A DNA stretch of 64,000 bases from Prevotella sp. (GTDB lineage: Bacteria; Bacteroidota; Bacteroidia; Bacteroidales; Bacteroidaceae), in the NCBI GenBank assembly GCA_017458225.1, contig JAFTFX010000017.1:19503-83502 (forward strand), read 5' to 3'. Below are positions 1 through 6,724 of this stretch, in pieces. The notes beneath the pieces are model-generated. The model was not told the origin of the DNA, made no database searches, and was given only the letters and a program-made list of their open reading frames with translations. Position 1 is the stretch's first letter. Every line of letters starts with the position of its first letter. The position numbers and the translations under genes were made by a program.

Positions 1-1
1 C

Positions 2-286
2 GATTACTGCTTGACACCACGTGGCACGGAGAAACTGGATGCTGCAGCAATGGTGATTATCGCTCTTGGCGAAGCCGTCAAAACATTAGATAAGCTGACT
101 GACAAGAAACTTTTGCCTACCTTTCCGTCCATAGAATGGAAAAAGGTGATGGGAGCAAGAGACATCATGGCTCATCATTATTTCGAAGTAGACCCTGACG
201 AAGTGTTCTCCATCATCAAGAACGACCTTGCTCCTCTGAAAGAGGCCATGGAGTTCTTTAAGAACGAACTGTTTAAGGACGAATAG
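2..286 (+). CDS. HepT-like (DUF86) toxin, 5' partial
   Basis: The reading frame is open from the window edge to a TAG stop, so the N-terminus is missing. The C-terminal part has the HepT signature R-x4-H-x-Y (RDIMAHHY) followed by a VDPDEVF segment, which is the ribonuclease-like motif of HEPN-family HepT toxins. HepT normally pairs with a MntA nucleotidyltransferase antitoxin, encoded next to it; that partner would lie upstream, outside the window. The in-frame TTG at 11 is probably not the start, because residues D-Y-C before it continue the same frame. Toxin activity is inferred from the family only. Confidence 0.7.
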   Translation, partial: DYCLTPRGTEKLDAAAMVIIALGEAVKTLDKLTDKKLLPTFPSIEWKKVMGARDIMAHHYFEVDPDEVFSIIKNDLAPLKEAMEFFKNELFKDE

Positions 287-325
287 GCGCAGCTTTATTT
301 AAGTACAACACTCATCCCCCCACTC

Positions 326-380
326 GAAGGAACTTTTTGCTGTTTTTCGGCAAAAAGTTTCTTTGTTTCAGTTTAAATGA
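326..380 (+). repeat. Dispersed hairpin repeat, copy 1
   Basis: A roughly 50-nt stretch with a perfect hairpin (AACTTTTTGC / GCAAAAAGTT) followed by TTTCTTTG. Nearly the same sequence lies on the minus strand at 33481-33536, upstream of an unrelated hypothetical gene. Here it follows the HepT-like gene and could be its terminator. It also contains the upstream part of the promoter for the structured RNA at 397. Confidence 0.6.
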
Positions 381-389
381 CTATTTTTG
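358..389 (+). promoter_or_regulatory. Promoter of the 6S-like RNA
   Basis: A perfect -7 box TATTTTTG lies at 382-389 (consensus TAnnTTTG). A -33 element is TTTC at 358-361 (20-nt spacing) or TTTG at 362-365 (16 nt). The expected start, about 396, coincides with the 5' end of the structured RNA. Confidence 0.6.
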
Positions 390-396
390 CAACGTG

Positions 397-582
397 CTTT
401 AAAAGAGGCGCGACTTTTTATTTGCTCAATCGCTTCTCGAACTACCACCTCAGAAAAGTAAGAGCAATAAAAGACAGTCTACATTGAAGTTCGCACCATA
501 AGTGCGGATTTCCTCATAGTAGACTGTGGGCTGTGGTAGGCCTGAGAAGCGTATGACGGAAGTCTGCGCTTTTCTTTTTAAC
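397..582 (+). ncRNA. 6S-like regulatory RNA candidate
   Basis: About 185 nt fold into one long rod. The closing stem is 405-416 with 560-572 (GCGC-GACTT opposite AAGTC-U-GCGC). Next come 431-438/543-550 (CGCTTCTC/GAGAAGCG), 442-448/533-539 (CTACCAC/GTGGTAG), a large asymmetric bubble at 449-473, a 9-bp stem 474-482/519-527, and an apical hairpin 486-496/502-512 with loop CATAA. A good promoter lies just upstream and a U-rich tract (TTTTCTTTTT) just downstream. No ORF occupies the region. A long rod with an asymmetric central bubble is the hallmark of 6S RNA, which binds the RNA polymerase holoenzyme. It may correspond to the Rfam Bacteroidales-1 family; a covariance-model search would decide. 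The structure is seen; the identity is inferred. Confidence 0.6.
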
Positions 583-649
583 CTAAGTGAGCGTTGACGT
601 AGCCAGTTAGAGGAAAATAATTTATCAATAACTTAATACATCAACAATT

Positions 650-1207
650 ATGGAAGCAAAAAAATTATTGTTCCTTGTCATGGCGATATGTCTGGCAAGT
701 GGAGTGAAAGCACAATTCTATGACAGTGCGGATGAAATTTACTATTATGTAGCGTATGAGCAAGAAGGTAATGATAGCAAATTTGGGTATAGAAAACAAG
801 ACATATTACCTCAATATGTTAATGTATATGTCCTTAATTTTGATGGTATGAAAGCCGCTCCATTATCAACTTATGGAGGAGGTGACCCTATAGGTGTTGT
901 GAAGAGAAATTTGAAATCTAATCCAACCCATTATGATGATAAGGTTGAAACGGCATTATACGAATGGGAATACGTTACCGCAACGGGAGGAGAAACAATA
1001 TACACATACCCACTAGATAATACAGAAACAAGCAAAACAGCTTACTGCTTTTCACGGGATCGGAGTATACTATCAAGGAAATACGAATACAAGAAGAGCT
1101 ACCACTTCCCCCGTGACGGTTGGGAAATAACCAGGTATAAGCGAGTAGATAAAAGTTATTTCAAGACAGGTCGTTCAAGAACCCCAAGTAGCGGAATGTA
1201 TGAGTAG
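650..1207 (+). CDS. Exported protein of unknown function
   Basis: A protein of 185 residues begins with a clear Sec signal peptide (charged start, hydrophobic core, cleavage after VKA). The mature part is rich in tyrosine and charged residues and matches no family I recognise. Its last codons overlap the next gene by 8 nt, so the two are probably co-transcribed and translationally coupled. Both proteins start their mature region with an aromatic YYY stretch, which hints at common ancestry or a common role. The start is chosen because the signal peptide begins there. Confidence 0.65.
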   Translation: MEAKKLLFLVMAICLASGVKAQFYDSADEIYYYVAYEQEGNDSKFGYRKQDILPQYVNVYVLNFDGMKAAPLSTYGGGDPIGVVKRNLKSNPTHYDDKVETALYEWEYVTATGGETIYTYPLDNTETSKTAYCFSRDRSILSRKYEYKKSYHFPRDGWEITRYKRVDKSYFKTGRSRTPSSGMYE

Positions 1208-1934
1208 AACAATTATTGCAATACTGATGATAGTGGTTGGGCAGAGCATCGCTGCCCAAACCTACTACTATCGCTACACGAAGTCTATCATTAAGGGTGA
1301 GGTGAATACGAATGTGAGTGGCGGACAGTTCATCACCTTCGACGGAAAGAAGTGCTATGAGTCCGACCGGCGTGGCAACAATGTGGGCAATGGCTCGTTG
1401 GCCTACGATGCAGAGGTGAGCAGAAGCACAGAGTTGGAGACCTATTGGGGCTCGTGCTACTGGAGCAAGAACGCCCACATGAAGTTTAATGCAGACCGCT
1501 CGCTGATGAACATTGAGACCAATGCAGGCAAGATTTACGTCTACAAACGTAGCACGGCTCCTTCTGGTGCCACGAATTGTTCGCTCATTCGCAAAAGTGA
1601 GAACAGCGGAGGCAGCAGCGTTGGGGGCGGAGGATACGTTGCCGACTATCCCGTGCAGCCTGTTGGCCAGCAATCTGGCAGTGGAACAAGTACCTCAACG
1701 AAACAGGAAAGAAAAACAGATACGTGCAATCCCGACAGAAAAGAGAAAGTGCGCAGGACATGCGCTGCATGCAATGGCAAGGGAACGTATGAGAAAAATG
1801 GCTCTGGCTGGGGTACGCCTAAATACAAGAAAAGATGCAGTGTTTGCGGATTTGAGTATTGGAACTCAACAACACATTTGCATATTTCGTGCCCAACCTG
1901 TCATGGCAAAGGCTATGTAGAATATTGGTTGTAA
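1200..1934 (+). CDS. Exported protein with DnaJ-like cysteine-rich tail
   Basis: A protein of 244 residues with an N-terminal signal peptide (cleavage near IAAQ). The middle is low in complexity (SSVGGGG and a Gln/Ser/Thr stretch). The last 60 residues contain CAACNGKG, CSVCG and CPTCHGKG, resembling the CxxCxGxG zinc-binding repeats of DnaJ and related zinc ribbons. A structural zinc site is therefore likely in an exported protein. It overlaps the preceding gene by 8 nt. The function is unknown and no catalytic motif is seen. Confidence 0.7.
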   Translation: MSRTIIAILMIVVGQSIAAQTYYYRYTKSIIKGEVNTNVSGGQFITFDGKKCYESDRRGNNVGNGSLAYDAEVSRSTELETYWGSCYWSKNAHMKFNADRSLMNIETNAGKIYVYKRSTAPSGATNCSLIRKSENSGGSSVGGGGYVADYPVQPVGQQSGSGTSTSTKQERKTDTCNPDRKEKVRRTCAACNGKGTYEKNGSGWGTPKYKKRCSVCGFEYWNSTTHLHISCPTCHGKGYVEYWL

Positions 1935-1968
1935 ATAGTTTGTAAACTACTGTCTTTTTCCCAATAAT

Positions 1969-2211
1969 CTAAGCGGCTTTCAGCAAGTCGAGCACCGAGT
2001 AAACTCGCGTCATGTTCTCGAAGGTGAAATACTGATCGTCGAGCACCATCCACTTCTCGCGCTCCTTGACGGGCATCTGCTTGATGTCGGGGAAGAACGA
2101 GACGGGCACGATAACCGTCCGCCCGTCGGTCAGGCGCACAACCATCTTTCCGCGGTACGTCTTGAAATCCATGTCCTTGATTCCAACGCTAACGTCTTTC
2201 ATTTTGCACAT
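1969..2211 (-). CDS. DUF2442 domain protein
   Basis: A small protein of 80 residues. The core (DGRTVIVPVSFFPDIKQM then REKWMVLDD) matches the DUF2442 pattern of a short beta-rich domain ending in an LDLL helix. A perfect AGGAGG ribosome-binding site lies 8 nt before the ATG, which is unusual in Bacteroidota, where Shine-Dalgarno motifs are rare. It follows a DUF4160 gene on the same strand with a gap of about 70 nt. DUF4160 and DUF2442 genes are often neighbours and look like toxin-antitoxin pairs, but no activity is proven. Confidence 0.7.
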   Translation of the reverse strand: MCKMKDVSVGIKDMDFKTYRGKMVVRLTDGRTVIVPVSFFPDIKQMPVKEREKWMVLDDQYFTFENMTRVYSVLDLLKAA

Positions 2212-2282
2212 AATCAGGTCCTCCTATTTCTTTTATTTCTCTATGTCAATTGATATGGTCTTCTCGCCGTTGAAGGCCCTGG

Positions 2283-2561
2283 TCACCTGCTCGTTCTTGG
2301 ACTAACCAAGCGACCAGAGGTCGAGCGGATGAACTCCCAATGGCGGTTGATGGCAGCAACCAGCATTTCGTTGTCCTTAGCTGACAGGCTCGACTCGGCT
2401 ATCTCGACACATTGCTGGCCGTTTGACTCTATCCAAATCTTTGCCAGCGAGTGCTGATGTCGCTTGCCCTTGTAGAACACATGAACGTGTCGGCGATTAT
2501 CGTTAGCGTCGATGGATATTGCCACCAGGATGAACATCCGTAGAAATGCTAATTGACCCAT
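2283..2561 (-). CDS. DUF4160 domain protein
   Basis: A protein of 92 residues. The segment RRHVHVFYKGKRH followed by AKIWIE and a C-terminal helix ending INRHWEFI fits the DUF4160 family, which has a conserved PPHVHV-like strand and an acidic helix. The longer frame starting at 2582 is rejected because its first codon is TTG and overlaps the TAACTTTG promoter box at 2580-2587. The pairing with the DUF2442 gene downstream suggests a two-gene accessory module. The molecular function is unknown. Confidence 0.7.
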   Translation of the reverse strand: MGQLAFLRMFILVAISIDANDNRRHVHVFYKGKRHQHSLAKIWIESNGQQCVEIAESSLSAKDNEMLVAAINRHWEFIRSTSGRLVSPRTSR

Positions 2562-2579
2562 ATTTCTTTCTTTTGGGTG

Positions 2580-2587
2580 CAAAGTTA
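2580..2587 (-). promoter_or_regulatory. -7 box of the DUF4160/DUF2442 unit
   Basis: TAACTTTG on the minus strand matches TAnnTTTG. It ends 18 nt before the ATG at 2561 and decides the start of that gene. Confidence 0.6.
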
Positions 2588-2693
2588 CGAAGAATTCTAA
2601 AATCCAAGGAAAAAATCAACGGAAAGTTTCAAAAATCCAAGGCAAATCGTTGGCGTAAATCTTGGCACTCTTGTAGCGAGGGATGACGTACCT

Positions 2694-2924
2694 GTCTGTC
2701 TGACAGCAGGTTACTTCTCCCAAAAATTTTCTTTCGTTTGGGAGAAAAACTCCGAACGTCTCGGAGTAATTCTCCGAACGTCTCGGAGTAACACTCCGAA
2801 TGTTCCGTAGTAATACTCCAAGCGTCCCGTAGTAATACTCCGAACTATCCGTAGCAATGCTCCGAGAGTTCAGTAGCAACATTCCGAATGTCCTGGAGTT
2901 TTACTACGGAAGGTCTGACGCGAC
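2694..2924. repeat. 22-nt tandem array, family 1 copy a
   Basis: Eight directly abutting units of exactly 22 nt occupy 2749-2924. A typical unit has dyad symmetry ACTCCGA...TCGGAGT plus TAAT. The units decay towards 2924, where the last three are poorly matched. The array is headed by a 55-nt leader (2694-2748) holding the palindrome CTGTCTGACAG and a hairpin TTCTCCCA/TGGGAGAA. Leader and array recur at 47796-47980. There are no spacers, so this is not a CRISPR. It lies in the 443-nt gap between rhaD and the DUF4160 gene. Confidence 0.85.
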
Positions 2925-2950
2925 ATGTGAGCTTTGATGTGATAAAAAGA

Positions 2951-2990
2951 ATTTTGGCCAAAATCTTCATGATTCTGGCCAAAACTCATA
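2951..2990. repeat. TTTGGCCAAAA dyad repeats, 21-nt spacing
   Basis: Two TGGCCAAAA palindrome cores are spaced 21 nt apart next to the family 1 array. A similar three-core set is at 45818-45873. Confidence 0.55.
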
Positions 2991-3004
2991 AAAGGGAGAT
3001 GGGG

Positions 3005-3814
3005 TTAGCGAGGCAGGTTGAAGGCACGAGTCATCTCCTTCATCTGCTCGTCGCTCATGCCTTCGGGCTCGAAGCCCATGCAACGGGCGTTGATGTAGAT
3101 CTTGGCACTCTTCGAGAGCACGTCGATCTGGTCGAAAGCGTCCATCACGTCCTTGCCCTTTGCAAAGACACCGTGCTTCTCCCACATCACCACGTCGTAG
3201 TCCTCGAGTTCCTTCAGTGTGGCGTTGGCCAGTTCGTTAGAGCCGGGCAGGGTGTAGGGAACGATGCCGAGGCCCAGCGGACAGAATGCCTTGGTCTCAG
3301 GAATCATTGACCACAGGATGCGTGTGAGCACGTCCTTGCCCAGGAATTCGCGCTTGTGGCTCATGGCAACGAGCTCGATGGGGTGGGTGTGAACGGTGGC
3401 CTTATAGCCGCTGCCGGTCTCAATCTGGCGGGCATGCACGGTGAGGTGGCTGGGCAGTTCGGAGGTGGGCATGACGGCATTGTCGGCGATGATGACGTAG
3501 CTGGCGCAGTCGTCGAGGATACGAATGACCGATCCGTTGTCCATGGGCCAGCGAGCCAGGTCGCGCATGCGCTTGCCGGTGCCCTTGCAGTAGAAGTAGC
3601 AGCCCTTCAGTGCGGGCAGCGTGACACCAATCTGCTTCACGTCGCTGATGGCAGGCAACTGGCGAATCTCGTCGTCAACATATTCAGTCACGTTGACCGT
3701 GATGTTACCACCGTTGCGCTCAGCCCATCCGTTTTGCCACAGATAGCCTGCAACTTCTGCAATTTTCTCAATCTCCGCCTTGAGAGCAGGGCGTCCGTCT
3801 AAAATACTTTTCAT
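3005..3814 (-). CDS. rhaD: Rhamnulose-1-phosphate aldolase
   Basis: A protein of 269 residues, the normal length of RhaD. This class II aldolase splits L-rhamnulose 1-phosphate into dihydroxyacetone phosphate and L-lactaldehyde, the last step of L-rhamnose breakdown in the cytoplasm. The zinc ligands are visible as VHTHP (His142, His144) and WEKHG (His214 region); the conserved acidic residues fall in TSELPSH and MIPET. No rhaA, rhaB or rhaT is in the window on either side. The divergent neighbours are two SBP-type histidine kinases followed by an AraC regulator, which might control it, but that link is inference. Confidence 0.93.
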   Translation of the reverse strand: MKSILDGRPALKAEIEKIAEVAGYLWQNGWAERNGGNITVNVTEYVDDEIRQLPAISDVKQIGVTLPALKGCYFYCKGTGKRMRDLARWPMDNGSVIRILDDCASYVIIADNAVMPTSELPSHLTVHARQIETGSGYKATVHTHPIELVAMSHKREFLGKDVLTRILWSMIPETKAFCPLGLGIVPYTLPGSNELANATLKELEDYDVVMWEKHGVFAKGKDVMDAFDQIDVLSKSAKIYINARCMGFEPEGMSDEQMKEMTRAFNLPR

Positions 3815-3858
3815 TGTTTTTGTTGCTTTAAGTGTTTATCAAAATCAGTAGAATTTTG

Positions 3859-3866
3859 CAAAAATA
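3859..3866 (-). promoter_or_regulatory. -7 box of rhaD
   Basis: TATTTTTG on the minus strand, about 45 nt before the rhaD ATG. No convincing -33 element is seen. Confidence 0.5.
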
Positions 3867-3903
3867 TATCTAATTATCGAGTAAAAACGTTTTTTTTTGA
3901 TTT

Positions 3904-3938
3904 TTTGCCACGAATATCTGATTTTTTAATTAATTTTG
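3904..3938 (+). promoter_or_regulatory. Promoter of the sensor-kinase operon
   Basis: TTTG at 3904-3907 and TAATTTTG at 3931-3938 with 23-nt spacing. The -7 box contains the TTG at 3936, so that codon cannot be the start of the kinase gene. Confidence 0.6.
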
Positions 3939-3962
3939 CAAGCAATACAAATACTGCTACCG

Positions 3963-6722
3963 ATGAAACGTTGCATGCACCCGTTTGGACTGATCATAGC
4001 TTTGTTGTTATGCGTCCCGGCGCTTTCCCATACCTATACTGCCGAACGCCCTCTGGTCTATGAGGATGCGTGGGATTTGTGGCCCTACTCTTTCGTGAGC
4101 GATGCCAATGAGGAGCTGGGCTACAATCTGGACCTACTCCGCCTGGTAATGGACGAGTTGAACATTCCCTACGTGGTGCGCCTGAAGCCGCGCAGCGAGG
4201 TGCTGGCCGACCTGAAGGCGGGCCGTGCCGACCTGACGATGGGCATGGCGGCCGATTTCCACAATGAGTTCGGCAGCTACGGTCAGCGCGTCATCCAGCT
4301 GTTCACCCACAGTGTGGTGTGGCCCAAGGGCGAGCCGCAGCTCTTCAAGAAAGAGGCCGACCTGAAAGACCGGCGCGTGATGGTGCACAAGGGCAGCTTC
4401 AGCCACCACCTGATGGAAGACAACGGCTGGGGCGGCAATGCCCTGCCGATAGGCGACATGAAGGAGGCCATCATCCGGCTGGACCAAGAGGGCGGCGGAC
4501 ACATGATCTGGAACACTGCCTCGCTGAAATGGCTGATGCGCAACTACCAGCTGGAGAACCTGCAGATTGCCCCGGTGCAGATGAGCGACGGCGTGTATAA
4601 GTTCATGTCGAACGACACCGTGCTGCTGGCCAAAATAGACCAAGCCATCAGCCGACTTGGTGCCGAAGACCGCCTGGCCGACATTCAGAACTACTGGTTC
4701 TATCCGGAAACAATGGGGCCAGTGATTCCGTCGTGGCTGTGGTATTGCCTGAACATGGCTGTTGTGCTGGCCGTGCTCCTGCTGGTCGTCGTGGTGTGGG
4801 TCTACTTTGCCGAGCGCAGAGCGAAGGAGCGCTGTCGCAAGCGCACCAGCCGATTGTCGCTGGTGCTGAATGCCAGCGGACTGAGCATCTGGCTCTTCAA
4901 CGTGGCCGAACGCAAGTTCACGTGGATAGACAAGCAAGGAAAGATAGGCCAGCAATATCCCTATAGTGCCATGACAACCCGTGTGGGGCACGAAAACCTG
5001 TCGCGCATCACCGACTGTCTGGACCAGATAGAGAACGGCATCAGGGAAACGGCACGGGTAGAGGTGGAGACCTTTGCAGAGAGCAATCCCACGGGCGGCA
5101 ACCGCATCTATGTGATCGACTTCTCGGTGTTGCGCCGCGATAAAGGAAAGCCCACCATGATCATCGCCGTGTGTACCGACGTGTATGAGGAGCGCCACAG
5201 GCAAAAGCAGGCCATCAGCCAACTGAATCAATACCGCTCAGTATTCAACACTGCACTTGTCGACATGCTTTACTTCGACGACCATCTGCGGATAGTCGAC
5301 ATGAACGAGCGCGCCCAGAACACCATCAATCTCTCCCTGCAGGAGGCTCGCGAAAAGAAGATGACCCTGAACGACATTGTGGAGATGGAAGCTTTCGACA
5401 GCAGCAGTCCCGAATCATACTATGCCACTAAGTTCCTGACCAAAAACGGTAGGCTGACCGATGTGAAAGCCGAGGACGCGCGAGTCTATGAGATGCAGGT
5501 GCTGCCCATCCTTGATGCCAACGGGAAGCTGCAGTGCGTCTACGGAACGGGTATCGGCATCACCGAGCTGATGACCACCTACAGGGCTTTGCAGGCAAGC
5601 ATCAAGCATGTGCAGCAGGCCACGAAGGAGGTGACCGAATATGTGGAGAACATCAACTACGTGATGGGCGTGGGCGGCGTGAGAATGGCTTCCTATTCGC
5701 CCGACTCGCACACGCTGACCCTCTTCAAGAGCCTGGATGTCGTTCAGCACCAGCTCACGCAGACACGCTGCATGTCGTTCGTTGCCGATGCCTCGAAGAA
5801 AGAGGCCCTGCGCATGCTGAACAACATGGACAACCGCAAGAACATGACCATCAATGCCAACCTGTGGACCACACTCAGGGTGAACGCAATGCAGCTTTGC
5901 CTGCAGGTGAACTTCGTTCCTGTGACCGACGAAAGCGGCCGCGTGACGGCCTATTTCGGCATGTGCCGCGACCAGAGCGAAATGGCGAACACCGAACTGC
6001 TGCTGAAGAAGGAGACCGAACGGGCACAGGAGGTGGAAGACCTGAAGAACTCGTTCCTGCGCAACATGAGCTACGAGATTCGCACACCGCTGAACGCCGT
6101 GGTGGGATTTGCCGAAATGTTCGAGATGGAGCACAGTCAGGAAGACGAAGAGCTGTTCATCCAGGAAATCAAGCAGAACTCCAGCCATCTGCTCCACCTG
6201 ATCAACGACATTCTGTTCCTGTCGCGTCTGGATGCCCACATGATTGAAATGGAGATTCAGTCGGTCGACTTTGCGCAAACGTTCGATGCCCATTGCCAGT
6301 TGGGCTGGGCCAACGACATGAAAGACGGCGTGCGGTATGTTGTAGAGATTCCTTTCGAGAAACTACAGATTGATATCGACGACGTGAACATAGGGCGCGT
6401 CATAGAACAGCTCACGGCCAATGCGGCCCAGCACACTGAGCAAGGCATGGTGCACACCCGCTGCGACTATATGAACGGCAAGTTGGTCATTGCCATTGAA
6501 GACACCGGCTGCGGCATCAAGCCCGAGCTGATGGACCGCGTATTTGAGCGCTTCGCCAGCGCAGGCAGTCAGGGCACCGGACTGGGACTGCCCATCTGCA
6601 AAGAACTGGTGGCGCAGATGAACGGCACCCTCGACCTGTCGTCAGAAGTGGGCAAAGGCACCATCGTGTGGGTCACCATTCCGGCGGTGGCAACTGTCGT
6701 GGAACGTAAGAAGAGTATTTGA
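3963..6722 (+). CDS. SBP-PAS histidine kinase-like protein lacking the phosphoacceptor His
   Basis: A membrane protein of 919 residues. After a signal peptide comes a bacterial solute-binding domain (SBP_bac_3 type, about 30-255), a transmembrane helix (about 258-282), PAS-like regions (about 290-680), a HisKA dimerisation helix (about 690-755) and an HATPase_c domain to the end. The ATPase motifs are intact: an N box with TANAAQHT, EDTGCGI, VFERF and GTGLGLPICKE. The H-box reads NMSYEIRTPLNA, with Tyr704 where the autophosphorylated His should be (codon TAC at 6072). It may therefore be a non-phosphorylating partner of the next gene, 2 nt downstream. No receiver domain is attached. Confidence 0.88.
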   Translation: MKRCMHPFGLIIALLLCVPALSHTYTAERPLVYEDAWDLWPYSFVSDANEELGYNLDLLRLVMDELNIPYVVRLKPRSEVLADLKAGRADLTMGMAADFHNEFGSYGQRVIQLFTHSVVWPKGEPQLFKKEADLKDRRVMVHKGSFSHHLMEDNGWGGNALPIGDMKEAIIRLDQEGGGHMIWNTASLKWLMRNYQLENLQIAPVQMSDGVYKFMSNDTVLLAKIDQAISRLGAEDRLADIQNYWFYPETMGPVIPSWLWYCLNMAVVLAVLLLVVVVWVYFAERRAKERCRKRTSRLSLVLNASGLSIWLFNVAERKFTWIDKQGKIGQQYPYSAMTTRVGHENLSRITDCLDQIENGIRETARVEVETFAESNPTGGNRIYVIDFSVLRRDKGKPTMIIAVCTDVYEERHRQKQAISQLNQYRSVFNTALVDMLYFDDHLRIVDMNERAQNTINLSLQEAREKKMTLNDIVEMEAFDSSSPESYYATKFLTKNGRLTDVKAEDARVYEMQVLPILDANGKLQCVYGTGIGITELMTTYRALQASIKHVQQATKEVTEYVENINYVMGVGGVRMASYSPDSHTLTLFKSLDVVQHQLTQTRCMSFVADASKKEALRMLNNMDNRKNMTINANLWTTLRVNAMQLCLQVNFVPVTDESGRVTAYFGMCRDQSEMANTELLLKKETERAQEVEDLKNSFLRNMSYEIRTPLNAVVGFAEMFEMEHSQEDEELFIQEIKQNSSHLLHLINDILFLSRLDAHMIEMEIQSVDFAQTFDAHCQLGWANDMKDGVRYVVEIPFEKLQIDIDDVNIGRVIEQLTANAAQHTEQGMVHTRCDYMNGKLVIAIEDTGCGIKPELMDRVFERFASAGSQGTGLGLPICKELVAQMNGTLDLSSEVGKGTIVWVTIPAVATVVERKKSI

Positions 6723-6724
6723 CA

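Noticed and set aside
2616-2882. 88-codon open frame across the family 1 array
   Set aside because: It is formed by repeat units (SEYYYGTLGVLLRN-like) and begins outside any plausible promoter; a matching frame occurs in the second copy only because the repeat does.
2749-2924. CRISPR array
   Set aside because: Units of 22 nt abut directly with no spacers and drift gradually; no cas genes are present.
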